From NCBI GenBank assembly GCA_013396525.1, contig VWYX01000288.1, positions 587,848 through 651,847 of the forward strand: a stretch of DNA of 64,000 bases, given 5' to 3'. Numbering within the stretch: position 1 is the stretch's first letter; every line of letters starts with the position of its first letter. Positions 35,801-47,364 of the stretch are shown one piece after another. The stretch comes from Chaetorhynchus papuensis. Its lineage: Eukaryota > Chordata > Aves > Passeriformes > Rhipiduridae. Both the position numbers and the translations under genes were made by a program. The notes below the pieces were generated by a model. The model made no database searches, was not told the DNA's origin, and saw nothing but the letters and a program-made list of their open reading frames with translations.

Positions 35801-38800
35801 GCCTGCTTTATGCTGTGGGAAAACCAGTGTGCTTGTTCTCCTCTGCATTCTTACCTAGAGATTGCCTGTGCCTGTTTGTTCCTTCCAGTCTGTTCTCCCA
35901 GGTGGTGCAGACAAGCCCTCGGTCCCTTCCTCCCAGAGCAGGAATGGTGTGTCGTCATGCCTTGCGGTGACTTTGCAATGTGGAGAAACTGGCATGGGGA
36001 TAAGATCACACTTGTTCTGTTCTCTGACCTGAAGGAATGTAAACTTGCTGACCTCATGTATCTGCAGACGTTGGCAGATGCTCTTACTCATACCACTTTG
36101 TAATTCAGCATTATGCTTATTCCTTACACTGCACTGTGCTGTGCACAAGCTAACAAAAAGTGGTCTTACAAGATGCCACCAGTCCGGTCCACCGGTCTAA
36201 ACTAAAACCTGTCTTCTCCGTGCTCTGTTGCAGCTCAGATTGGTCCCAGAGGCAAATCTGTGATATTCCAGCTGAACAGGGTTCTACATGAAGGTGACTG
36301 TGGTTTTGTGTGGACAATCTGTTCTTTCCATGCATTGCTCAGAGGTGAATCCTGTTCAGAAACTTTTGAGGTTTTTTTGAGGGCTTTCTGAGGGGGAGCT
36401 CAGAGCTCTATTTGGTAAGGAACCTCTCTGTTTCCTGTGAGATACAAGCATGACGTGTACAGGGGAGCGATTCTGTCTGACCAGACTAAGTCCTGTGGCC
36501 TTAGGTTGTCCCAGAGTTAGCAGGTGAGCTGCCCTGGCTGTGTTCCTGTCCGTGGTGCACAGTGGGTGCAGCTGAGAGCAGCAGCTCTGAGCTCTCTGTA
36601 CCCCCACAGCATCCTTACTGCAGCTGCCTTCTCGCTTTGGAGGAGGTTTTTGTTCAGAGAAGGTTCCCTGGAAGACCTTTTCTTTGTAGGAGAAATGAAA
36701 TGTACTCAGGCCAGCCTGGTCACCCCTCATTTTGGGAGAGGCCCTAGAGCCTCTGGGAAACAGCCTTCACCTGTCTTCTGCAGGCTGTGGATCAAAGTTT
36801 GCATGTGCCTCTGACGGTACATGGAGACATGTGCACTGACACCCTTGCAGGGAAACACAGCAGAGAGCACTTCCAGCTGGTTGGGGCAGCCCAGCGGGCT
36901 AAGGGCAGCAAGCTGGGCATGCCCTCACTGCCAAGGAACTCTGATCTTCATGGCTTGCACAGCAACAGGGACCACATGTGACCTGCACCACAGCTGAGTA
37001 GGTAGCCAGTGGGAAAAACACTCCTGGCAGCAAAGAGAAAGCAAGAAGATGAAAAGTGACAGAAATTGGCCTTCAGGTTAGCATTTCAGTCTCCATATTA
37101 TCCCTGAGAGTGAATTCATATGCCCTCAGCCAACCCATTTTTGAGATCCTCAGGGTAAACTGGGTTTCCCTGTGAACACTCTGGCCCTCTGTGAGCACCT
37201 CTTGTGTGGCTGCTGGCAGATTTTGGAGGCTCTGAACCTATGACTAAAAATAGGTGGGTCTGGTTTCCCTAGTCATCGTGTTCAGTCTTACACATGCCAT
37301 GATGATGAAGCACTGTAAATCATGAGTCTGCTTGCATTCATTGATAAACCAGTCATGCAAAAGGCTCCTTGGAGCAGGAATTCAGCAGAAGGCATTTCAC
37401 ATCTGTCAGAAATAATTCAAGGGTGTGGAGTGACTCATTGGGAACTTCATGAATAATCAAGACTTCTTTTTCAGCAAGACAAAGCCATGAACTTTTGTCT
37501 GGCACATCAGTAGGGAATATGTTCCCTTTGTTAAGGCCTGTGTTCTGGGGACTGATGCTAGCAAAAATACCAGAAGGAGGGATTTTTGTGATGGTCACAG
37601 AGTGGCCACTTCTAAAGTGCAGTTTTGTGTATGCCAGCATAGCGTGGGTGTGAGACTGCAGAGCTCAGAGTAGAAAATAAAACAGAGTGGGAAAGCCTTG
37701 CGCTGGTGTGTGGTCAGAAGAGTTTCTGCGGCAGTCAGGAGCAATATCACCCCTCCAGGTGTGTCAGTTTACTAATTGAAAACAGTCTTGCAGGAAGCCA
37801 ACAAAAGGAATCCACAGCCTCAGAGCAGGTGTGGGGTGGGATCAGTCCCAGAGAACAGCCATAAGCTGAGCAGAGGCTGGGAGAAAGCTTGTGAACTCTG
37901 GTCACAGGGTACAGAACAGACAAATGCGTGTCAAACGATGGACATCGCTGGACTTCTGTGGGTACTGAGGTCCAGAGATTCTCACTACAGATAAGGTATT
38001 TTCAGTGCATTTTTTCTCTATGCAAGTTGTAAAATACTTCCCAACTGGTTAGGTGACAGGATCTGTTCTTTCAAGGACAGGGCTAAATCCACCATGACCA
38101 CAACTTGCCAGCACTTCATATAACTTGATCCCATGTGAATCACACAGTGATTGTGAGCTGCAGAGCTGAGTCCATGAACAAAGCATGTCTTGGAGCAGGG
38201 TGAGGAATGCAGAGGCGTGTGCTGGAAGGTGTGGCAGGTATGTGTGAGCTGTTAATGACCATGCTGAAGAAATCCTGGTGATGCAGAGGTGAAGGAGCCC
38301 AAGAACTGAAGGAGTCCAGAACCCATGCTGTAGGATCAGCTGCAGGACTGATCTGGATCCATAGCAGCTGGTGCCGGTTCCTGGCATGGAAATGCTGTTC
38401 AGCAGCAGCACTTCTGAATCTCACACACTAGCAGCAGGTATGGGCCTGCATTGGTATTATCTTAATTTTCAAAGACTTTATCTTTCATTTGAGACTCACT
38501 GGACAGGGCACTCCATGGCTACTACCACTCTCCCCTGAACCAGCCTCTCTGAAGGTGACCTCCACTTACAAGTGAGGAAAGACAGAAAAAATAAGGTTTA
38601 ATGGATGGAACTCTGGATGGAACATGGATAAACCCAAGAAGTTTAATAGATGAAAAGTGGCAAAACCACTGACTAGCATTTGTAAAGCTGAAATGCAAAA
38701 AAGCTTAAGTTCTGCAACTTGAAAAGTACAGGGTCTGTCTAGTTGTGAGTCAAAACTGTGATCTGACCCTGCCTGCTCAGCCCTGCGACTGAGGTTCTCT

Positions 38801-39044
38801 TTCTCCATGTTATGGGCTTCAGCTGTAGCACAGCAAACGGACCTGCACCATCCTTATATGAACACTGCTCTGCCTGCTGGCAATGCCTCGCTGCAAAGAG
38901 TGCCTCTGAATTATGGGTGGGCAACATTCACCAAAATTGATCCCCCCAGAAAGTTTGGTGCCATTCACCTTATTTGCCCCATGGGCTTTCTCAACCCCCT
39001 TGAGGTCCCATGCCACTGGGGAGGGCTGCAACACCTGCTCGGTT

Positions 39045-39078
39045 CTGCCTTCGTGAAAATCACCTGCCTTCGTGAAAA
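39045..39078. repeat. 19-bp-period tandem duplication
   Basis: The 15-mer ctgccttcgtgaaaa occurs at 39045 and again at 39064. Confidence 0.85.
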
Positions 39079-42000
39079 AGGAGTTTATACCACCTGGTTT
39101 AAAATTGGCTGCTTGGCCAGATTAAATATCTTTATCCACTATAGAGATCACAAAGACTTTTATCACAGGGGATTAAAAATGTGATTTACATCTGACAGTA
39201 AATTAAACTGAGAAGAGTGATGCTGTAACCATCTTGTTTCCTGCCGTGGCTCTCTGGGACATTGCTAGCCCTGGAGGGAAAATGCTGAACAGGACTTGCA
39301 GCAGCTGCTGACTCAGCACAGCCCTCACAGTGACCATCACTAGCACTGACTTCAGTGGATTGCAGTAGCAGGAGCTGGTTGTGAAGAAATGCACAAGCCC
39401 CGAGCAAAGCTGAGACCAGGGCAGTGCAGCAGCAAACTGTATTTAATGTCCAGAACTGAACAGTTGTATCCACGATGCAATATGCTCTGTGTTAGATCGT
39501 ACACCAAAGTGCAGCTGTTCAGAAGCTGCTGTGTGTTCTACCCATCTGCTCTTGCTTTAGGGCCAGCAGCCTCCGAGGGAGGGATGTGGAAGAGCAGCCT
39601 GTGGTCATCAGAGCTTTGGGGGTGCAGTTCAGTCCACCCCTGAACATGACTCATCACCCAACTGCTTCACGCTCTGTAATTACAGAGAAGCCCGGGAAGA
39701 AATGCAAGACTGATCTCCAGCAGGGACCCAGTGAAGATCAAGCAGCAAAAAATGTCTCTGGGCTGGGTTCAGACTGAGCATGAAGAGGGAAGAAGCATGT
39801 CAGTGATCCAGCTCTTTCCCACCTCTACAGTTGCTCCCCCAAGATCCATCTTGTAGGTACAGAGCCTCTGGAACATATCCAGTCTCCAGGCTTTCTGCCT
39901 GCAGGAATGTAGCTGGGACTCTGTTAAGAGCACAATAAATCTCTGACCCACATTTGGAGATTCAGGTATTCTGCCCCTTCCACCCTGGCTGGCTTTTTTC
40001 TAATTTTGCTGGCTGATCCCTTCTGATAATTGTCACTCTTTGTTGAAAATCTGGACAAGTGTTCCAAAACACTTCTTTGTGAGAGGGATGTTGTGTTGGT
40101 TTTGGATATTTAGAGCTGCTGTTCCAAGGGGTCCCATATACTCATGGGTGTGAGAGCCTGTGTAAACAGGCATGAGACAGATCTGTGCTCACGATGTGCC
40201 AGCTCTGACCACAGGGCTCTGGGCTTGGGAACAGCATCAGCAAAGTCCTGCTGACCAGCGTCCTCGTCTGAGCAGTGTCCTTGTCTGAGGGGTGACTGCC
40301 TGAGCACGGTGGGTTTCTGCCTACACCTTCACTGCTGTTACTGTGTTCAGGTTCCCTGGGTGCCTCAGCTCTAACACGTGGGTCTCAGCCACGACAGTCC
40401 CCCCAGGACTGCCCTCCCTGTGCACAGGGCTCTGCCCAGAGCCTCTGGGGAGGTGCAAAGGAAACACCAGACATTTTGATTTCTAGTTGTCTCTGTTTAC
40501 ATTTTGTACTGGAAATTCACTGATAGGCATTCAAGCATGAAATGCAGTGATTGTTTGGAAAGTGTCAGGAAAACCCTGACATTCTGAGAGTGAGTTATCT
40601 TTCTGAGGTTTGTCTAGCAGAGAGGCAATGTGGTTCCATGAAATTTTTCTCCCTATAGCCTGAGGTGATGCTGGTTGCTTCAAGCCATAAGCAGTGAGAT
40701 CTCACGGCTGTGAAACCCTCTGAGCCACGAGTGGCACCTGTGTGATACAGCAAAGCTCCACAACCACCTGGAATCAGCCCCATCTACTCCCAAAGCCCGT
40801 GTCTTCTCCATGTGCAGGGGCTGCTGTAACTGAACACCCTGACAAACTCTGTCCAGAGGATTTGTGACAGTCTTTCATCTCTCCAAAACTGGCCTTTATT
40901 CTTATTCCTGCCTTATTATTATTCAAATGAATATAATGTTTTTCCCTTCCCCTCATATTTCTTTCCTAAGTTATCTCAGTTATAATTTCATAATCACCCT
41001 AAAACAATTCTGTAAAATCTCTTTTAAAATATCTTTAAAAGCTTGCTACCAATAAGTTTTGCCTAAGATGCCTGGAGCTGGCGCTGATGGCAGTACAAGA
41101 ATCAAGAGCAATCCTCCTCCACAAAGCCTTTTCCTTGGAAAAAGCCCTTAATCTTACTGTGCTGTGCTAGCTTCTAGAATGCTTAACTCCTCCTCTGCCC
41201 ATGCACGAGGAGTGCTGAAAGCAGTCAGTGATCAAAACAGAACAAAGAGGAAGGAAATGTGACTGATTACCATGAATATTAAGAAATTTTTTCTAGCTGT
41301 TAAAAGAACCACCAGGTTAATACAGAAAGGCACAGTTTGTTTCTGACCCATTTCCATGTCATAAGATATTATAATTCCATGCTGTTAAGTTGTGCTGAAG
41401 CTAGATGTGGTTAATGGTGGGGTGAGGCAGCTGGGAGCTCGCTGCAGGAGGAGAAGGAGGCCGGTGGAGCAGGGGCAGCTTGGGGCCCACCACCAGGCTT
41501 GGCCTTATCTCAGCTGTCTCTGTGAACTCTTCAACCCCTGTGCTGAAGGGCTGAACATGTTCAACAGCTTCACATTTGTTCTCTCTGTCACAGACTTTCT
41601 CTTTCAAAAATTCTGACCGCTGAGGGCCACAGCCAAGCTGGAAGCCCACTGTCCCCTGGGAACTCCAGGTGGGGAGCAGGGGCTCTCCATTCCCAGGGAG
41701 TTCAGAGCTGTGAGCAGGTGCCCTCTGTCCCCTGGGAGTTCTGTCTGGCTGTGCCGGGCAGTGCTGGCACAGGTGGGGTTGGTGCTGGTGCAGGTGGGAT
41801 CAGCTGCTGCACTCAGCAGACACTGACCGTGTTTGCCCAAGGATTAAGCAAGGTAAGCCTCTAGGCTTGTCCATCCCCCATACAGGGCACCCAGTCCCTT
41901 TACCTTTCTCTGTCCACAGGGTATTTAAAGGCTGATATTTAAAGGCCCTGATCCCCCAGGAGGACACCTCGGGCTGGCAGAACGTGCTGTGGTCGCAAGG

Positions 42001-44945
42001 CCCCGAGCCACGCTCCCCCCGCTGAGCCCCGTGTGATGCTGCTGTGGGCAGGCACGGCTGCTGGCGTCTGCTGTCTGCTCAGCTTTACTTTGAGGAATTT
42101 AAACTTAGCAAAGTGGCTTTTTTTTAGATCCATATGCATAGATCAGGTGGTCACCTGTGACAATATGTTTATTCACAGATCCTAGCTGCTTTCAGGGACC
42201 AGCCTTCTCTAAACATAATTAGGGCTATTTAAGTAGTTGCTCACAATTACTTCTTGGTTCACACAAAACACTATGAATTCCCTCACTGAGCAAAACCTCC
42301 AGGTGGCACGAAGGTGAAAAACAACAAGGATCTTGCTGTTGAGTGCCTCAAATATTTCTATGATCCCACTGTAAATGGATATTTACTTCTGCCATTATGT
42401 CAGTTTTCAGACCAGCAGCTTTACCGGGCACTTTGACAGCTGTTCCCACCCGTCAGCCTCCCTTACTCTGGCTCATAGTAATTAGGCTGGAGGTATATGC
42501 AGAAAAGCCTGATTTGGGGCTGGATGTAAACAGAAGCTCTTCAGCTTTTGTCCTTTTGCCTGCCCTAAAAAATTTAATTTCTGGGATTCCAACAAGGCCA
42601 TCACACTGAATGTGTCTGTGTGAGTGTTGGTGAGCAGAGCTTGGCCCCACATCCGGCCCCAGCAGGCGCTGAACTATCGGGTCATCTGGAACATGAGTCT
42701 CATTTTCAGCACCACAAAATTTTCTCCACAGTGATGTTATCTTTGCCATCGGCTACTGGCACGCAGCAGCTCACATATGCCATTAGCAGGTGGCAGAAGA
42801 CATAAATGGAATTTTCTCTCAGAACATTTCTTCCATTCTTCCTCCCAGACTGGTGAAGTGCAAGTTCAAGCTAAAGGCGTGTAGTGACTCCAGCCTGTTC
42901 CCAAACAGGGCCATGGAGAGTTAAAAGCAGGTTCCGGGAGAAATTCACATCTTTCAGTCTCTCTGCCAGGGTTAGCTCCTTAGCACACCGCCCTTAGAAC
43001 ATGGGGAGTGCGGTTCTGTGTGGCTGCACTCCTCATACCCTCCTGGCAGCTCCTCAGCTCCTTCGGGATCAGCCGGCAGCCAGCAGGAAGGCAGAGACGT
43101 GGGCGCAGTCTCAGTGGGAAGCTGAGGCACCTGTCCATGGTCGCAGCAAGCTGCTGGCAGCTTGGCAGAGCTCTGGGCACTGCTGTAGGCCAAGATGAAC
43201 ACAGAAATTTAAGAATCAGGCAAACAAATTTCCAGAAGAGGCATGAATTCAGGAACACGACGTGCACATTGTGTGGCCTCCAAAAGGAGGAGGCAGAAGC
43301 CGGAGGAGCTCCGCATCATCCCACGTTCATGCTGCTGTGAGCTCGAGCTGACCTGCCTTCCAGCAGAGCCCCAGTCAGAGGAGCTGCTGGAACCATGTGC
43401 CCGAGTGCACTCCTGACTCACCATTCACTTTGGATCTGGATGTCTTATGTAGGAAAATAAATGGCTCTTTGAAAAATCTTATTCAGGGTTATTCTTTTAT
43501 TATTAATATGATTTTTTTTCTGTCTCCCTCAACTGCAGCAAATCCTGCTCAAAGTTGCTCCTGAACTTGATGGAAAAGAAACATATTAAAGACCATGGGT
43601 CAGGACCCCCTTGCTCTCCAGACCTGACATAAGCATTTGTTTTTCATCTGTTTTTTGTCCCCAAGGGACAATTTTATTCCAGGTTCATGAGCTCATACTG
43701 AAAAACAATAGAATATTTCCAAAGTCACAAAATTCTGTGGAATCACAAGTTTAATGCTTTGGATCCAAAGTTAAACCTTTGGGGTTTTTTCCCCACAAAG
43801 ATACTTAGATACTTGACCAAATGAAAAGTGCTTCAGTGCTACAACTGCCACATTGATGCTCTTGTCTGACCTGTCTCAGAGACTTTGTTTTGTCAGATAA
43901 TGCAGATGGGGAAGGGAATTGTCACTTGCTTTTGTTCATGAAAGTCTTTAAGTTCCAAGGTTATTGAAAATAATTTTCTTCCATACAAATGTAGTTTCTA
44001 TTGCACAATATGCTCTCTCATCATATGTGGAAATCCCATTCCCTGGTTTCAAAAAGTCTTTGGGCTTTTGAATGCTGCTGCTTTCCCACATGGGGAGTGG
44101 TCTCTGCTCCCACTTCCCCCCGCGTTGCTGGGGGGGTCAGAGCAGGGGGGCAGTGAAGAGAACGCTGAACTATTGAAGCCAGACTGCTGTGTGCACCTGG
44201 GCACAGCTGCCACTGGAAAGGTGCACGTAGAGGCACTTCTGCGCCAACCATAGAAACAATTTCCTTAGAAAAGTATTTTGCCTAAAGCCCACTAGAGATT
44301 GCAGCCCCAGATAACTCGCTTGCTTTGGTCCGGGGTCAGAGCTGAAACTCTGCAGAGGGGGCATGGCCAGCCCCTGGCGTGGGCACTGGTGGCCACACAA
44401 GCAAGGGATCTCCTGTACCAGACAACCCAGGGCAGAAGGAAAGAAAAGGCAGTAAGGAAAACGGGGGCTGTAATAATTTTGCTGTACTGGGGGGGGGAAA
44501 AAGAATTTGTCATCTGGCTAAGAAAGCAAATTCTGCTGGATCCTAAATTTCCTACCTGTCTCCATGGAACAGCTTCTGTCGAGTGTTGTCAATACCTCAG
44601 AGTTCCCCATGTTCCTTTCTTTTAAAGTTCAAAGTCAAAAGGCTACTTTGAGGTGGCTGCATCTATTTGCCCTTTTCTTCCCCTGAAGCAAACAACCAGT
44701 AAATTCCCTGGCGTATTTATCTCCTTTCTGAAGTTTCTTTCCTCCATTTCTCTCCTCCATAAAATCAGACTGCTATTCACACATGGGTGAACCTAGAAAA
44801 TCATTTAGAGTGGGAAGCACGTGAACCACTTCAGTGAACATCAGGTAATTGTATATTAGAGACCTTTTGAAAGGTCAACTATTTCTGGCTAATTTTTCCA
44901 GCTACTTTCTTTGTGAACTGAAGCCCACTGGCACCAAGTGAAGAA

Positions 44946-44994
44946 CAAGGTGGCTTTGTAAAAGAAGTCTCCAAGGTGGCTTTGTAAAAGTCTC
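44946..44994. repeat. 26-bp tandem duplication
   Basis: 'caaggtggctttgtaaaag' occurs at 44946 and 44972. The second copy lacks three bases (aag) near its end. Confidence 0.9.
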
Positions 44995-47201
44995 CAACTC
45001 CCTGGCCTGGTGAATTGCCCACCCCAGATCACTGTGTGATTCCTTTGATGTTCTCCTTCCAAGACACCCATCTCCACATGTCACCTGCTTGTGCCAGGTT
45101 TGTATCATTCACCTGTGTCCTGGGAACAGCTGAGGTTTTCAGATACACTGCTCATTAGATTCTACACTTTTCTAAAAAAAGGCTGACTTTTCAGTTGCAT
45201 CAGGATATGAAAAGCAACCTGAAAATCATGAGACACACAAATAGACACACAAGACAGACAGACCACTGCAGTGCTGGTGAACCTGCCCATCCATGGTTGG
45301 TCCTGATGCATTTCTCCTATGTCAAGAATTCCAGGTGGGCTCACGCTGCAGCTTTTCCTTCTCAGCATCACAAATTTGGGTACTACTTCTAACAAACCAA
45401 TAAACTTTGGGATAATAAATAAGAAACTAAAATATTAATTTAAATGAACTGACAAGTGTTACAGCCACAAGATAGTCACATAATCCCAACTTCCATTCAA
45501 AACCAGACAAAGAACATCAAACAACATTAAAGAAACTTTATGTTCTTTAGTAATGCAATTTCAACTACAGAAGTAAATAAATTTGGTTTATACTAAGAAT
45601 GGAACAGCCAGCAGTGCAGGCAGGTGACTTGTGTCCTCATCCACCTCAACAGAGAGGACAAAGGGGAAAAAAAAGAGACCAGAAAAACGTCATGGAACTT
45701 TGCCGGCAGTGAGGAGCTGCACTGGAGCAGGCTTTGGGCTACAGCACAGAGAATTTCTCTTGCCTTGCAAAGGTATTTGCAGGTCCTGAGTGTTTTAAAC
45801 TCCCCTTGGACTTACAGGTCCTCAGCAGCACTTTCAATTCTATTTACTAGTTATTGCAATTACCGCTTGGAATGCACTTCACTTTGCAAACAGCAAAGGC
45901 CTATGGACATTTTACATGAAAGAAACATTGATGTCACTCTGTTAAAGAGAACAAAAGGCATTTTGTGGATTTATGGATTTGCCCAAGTCCTGTATATTTA
46001 TATTTCTTGATACTACTGCAGAGTACAGGAGATATTAACAGCTGTGCCTTGGCACCAGCACTGGCCCTGGCAGTCTGTGCCAAGGTCATGGCCAGCAGCC
46101 CCAGACTGCCCATCAGCACCTCACTGACCCTGCACTGAACCGCACGCTCACCGCCACACAACATTAATTCTGACTTATCCATGAAAATGAACAATTTTCC
46201 AATGGCAGAATGGACTCAAACTGGTGATCTTGGCAGGCACCAACCAGGTGAAAGTTGACGCTGTTATAGTCTTGTGAGCACAAAGGAACACATCAGCCGT
46301 TCTTCTGACGTGTACCAGGGCCATAACACGGTTCTTGACCCCATGGCACTGCCAGACAATCCCCACACTGACGTGTCTTGAAGCAGTCTAGGCTGAGCTT
46401 GTCGTAAGTCTCAGATATCTGCATGTTACTCATTCCAACGCAGACTCTAGGGCTAACCACAGTAGAGAGAAAAATAGCTGAGGACACAAAACACCAGAAT
46501 AATTTTAAGCATTCACAACTAAAATACTGTATATATTAAAAATGCTGTCAGCATTTACACTAAAATCAAAAGCATCCCTGGTTTTAGGCTTTGTTTTACA
46601 TTTCATGCTGAGTTCAACAATAAATATTCAATCACAAGAACTTAGTTTGAAAGTTCAGCAATTTTGAAGACCCCTCAAAGAGAGTTTAAAATGACTCCCC
46701 CAAAGCAAGGGGCCTTTCCCAGCAGCCAGAACGTGCAGAGGGGCTGTGTGGAGCACGGGCTGGCAGCGTCACCACACAGCCTGCCTGTAACAAGGGGGTT
46801 ATGGGAGGATGAATCCACGAATAAGCCAAGGTCGAGGTTTGCTGTGCTGGCTGTTCCCACCCACTGAGGGCCCAGCCCAGCATGGTTCAGCTCCTGTGGC
46901 TCTGGCAGAACCTCCCCATCAGCCACGCACAGGGCAAGACTCACCCAGAGGCTTCATGTTCCAACATCCAGTGGGACTGGAGACTGTCCGGTGGCAGGGA
47001 TGGCTGCTCTGCTTCCCAAACCCCTGTACAGAGGTTGCAATCCCACCCCCCATAAACTGAGGATGGGGGAGATGTCTGAGCTCAGCAGGTCTTGAAGCAC
47101 CTCATCATCAGTTTTGCTTGTTTATTAGTGCTGCCCAGCCGCAGGAAGCAGCAGCACTTCAGTTCCAGGTGAGCCACCGAGAGCACGCAGCACTGCACGG
47201 C

Positions 47202-47364
47202 ACTGCCATAGGTGGGACACAGGCACGTGGAACGTGGGTGCTGCTGCAGAGGGGACGTGGGCACAGGGGATGTGGGCACTGCCATGGGTGGGACACAGGC
47301 ACTGCTTCAGCTGGGACGTGGGCACATGGGATGTGGGCACCACTGCAGGTGAGACATGGGCACG
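47202..47364. repeat. GC-rich degenerate minisatellite
   Basis: The first unit, starting 'actgccataggtgggacaca' at 47202, is repeated from 47278 (one difference in 20) and partly again from 47339. Within units, the phrase 'gggacgtgggcaca' recurs at shorter spacing. It yields long Pro/His/Cys/Val open frames on the opposite strand that are artefacts of the repeat. Confidence 0.8.

Larger units (their letters stand above)
32887..47201. other. Intergenic, no recognised gene
   Basis: Mixed-composition sequence. It holds short tandem duplications at 39045 and 44946, two splice-bounded candidates (36234-36293 and 37794-37995), and a stretch at about 42140-42830 that reads like a regulatory element. 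Open frames of 100-150 codons occur but show no domain, signal peptide or homology that I can recognise. Confidence 0.65.
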
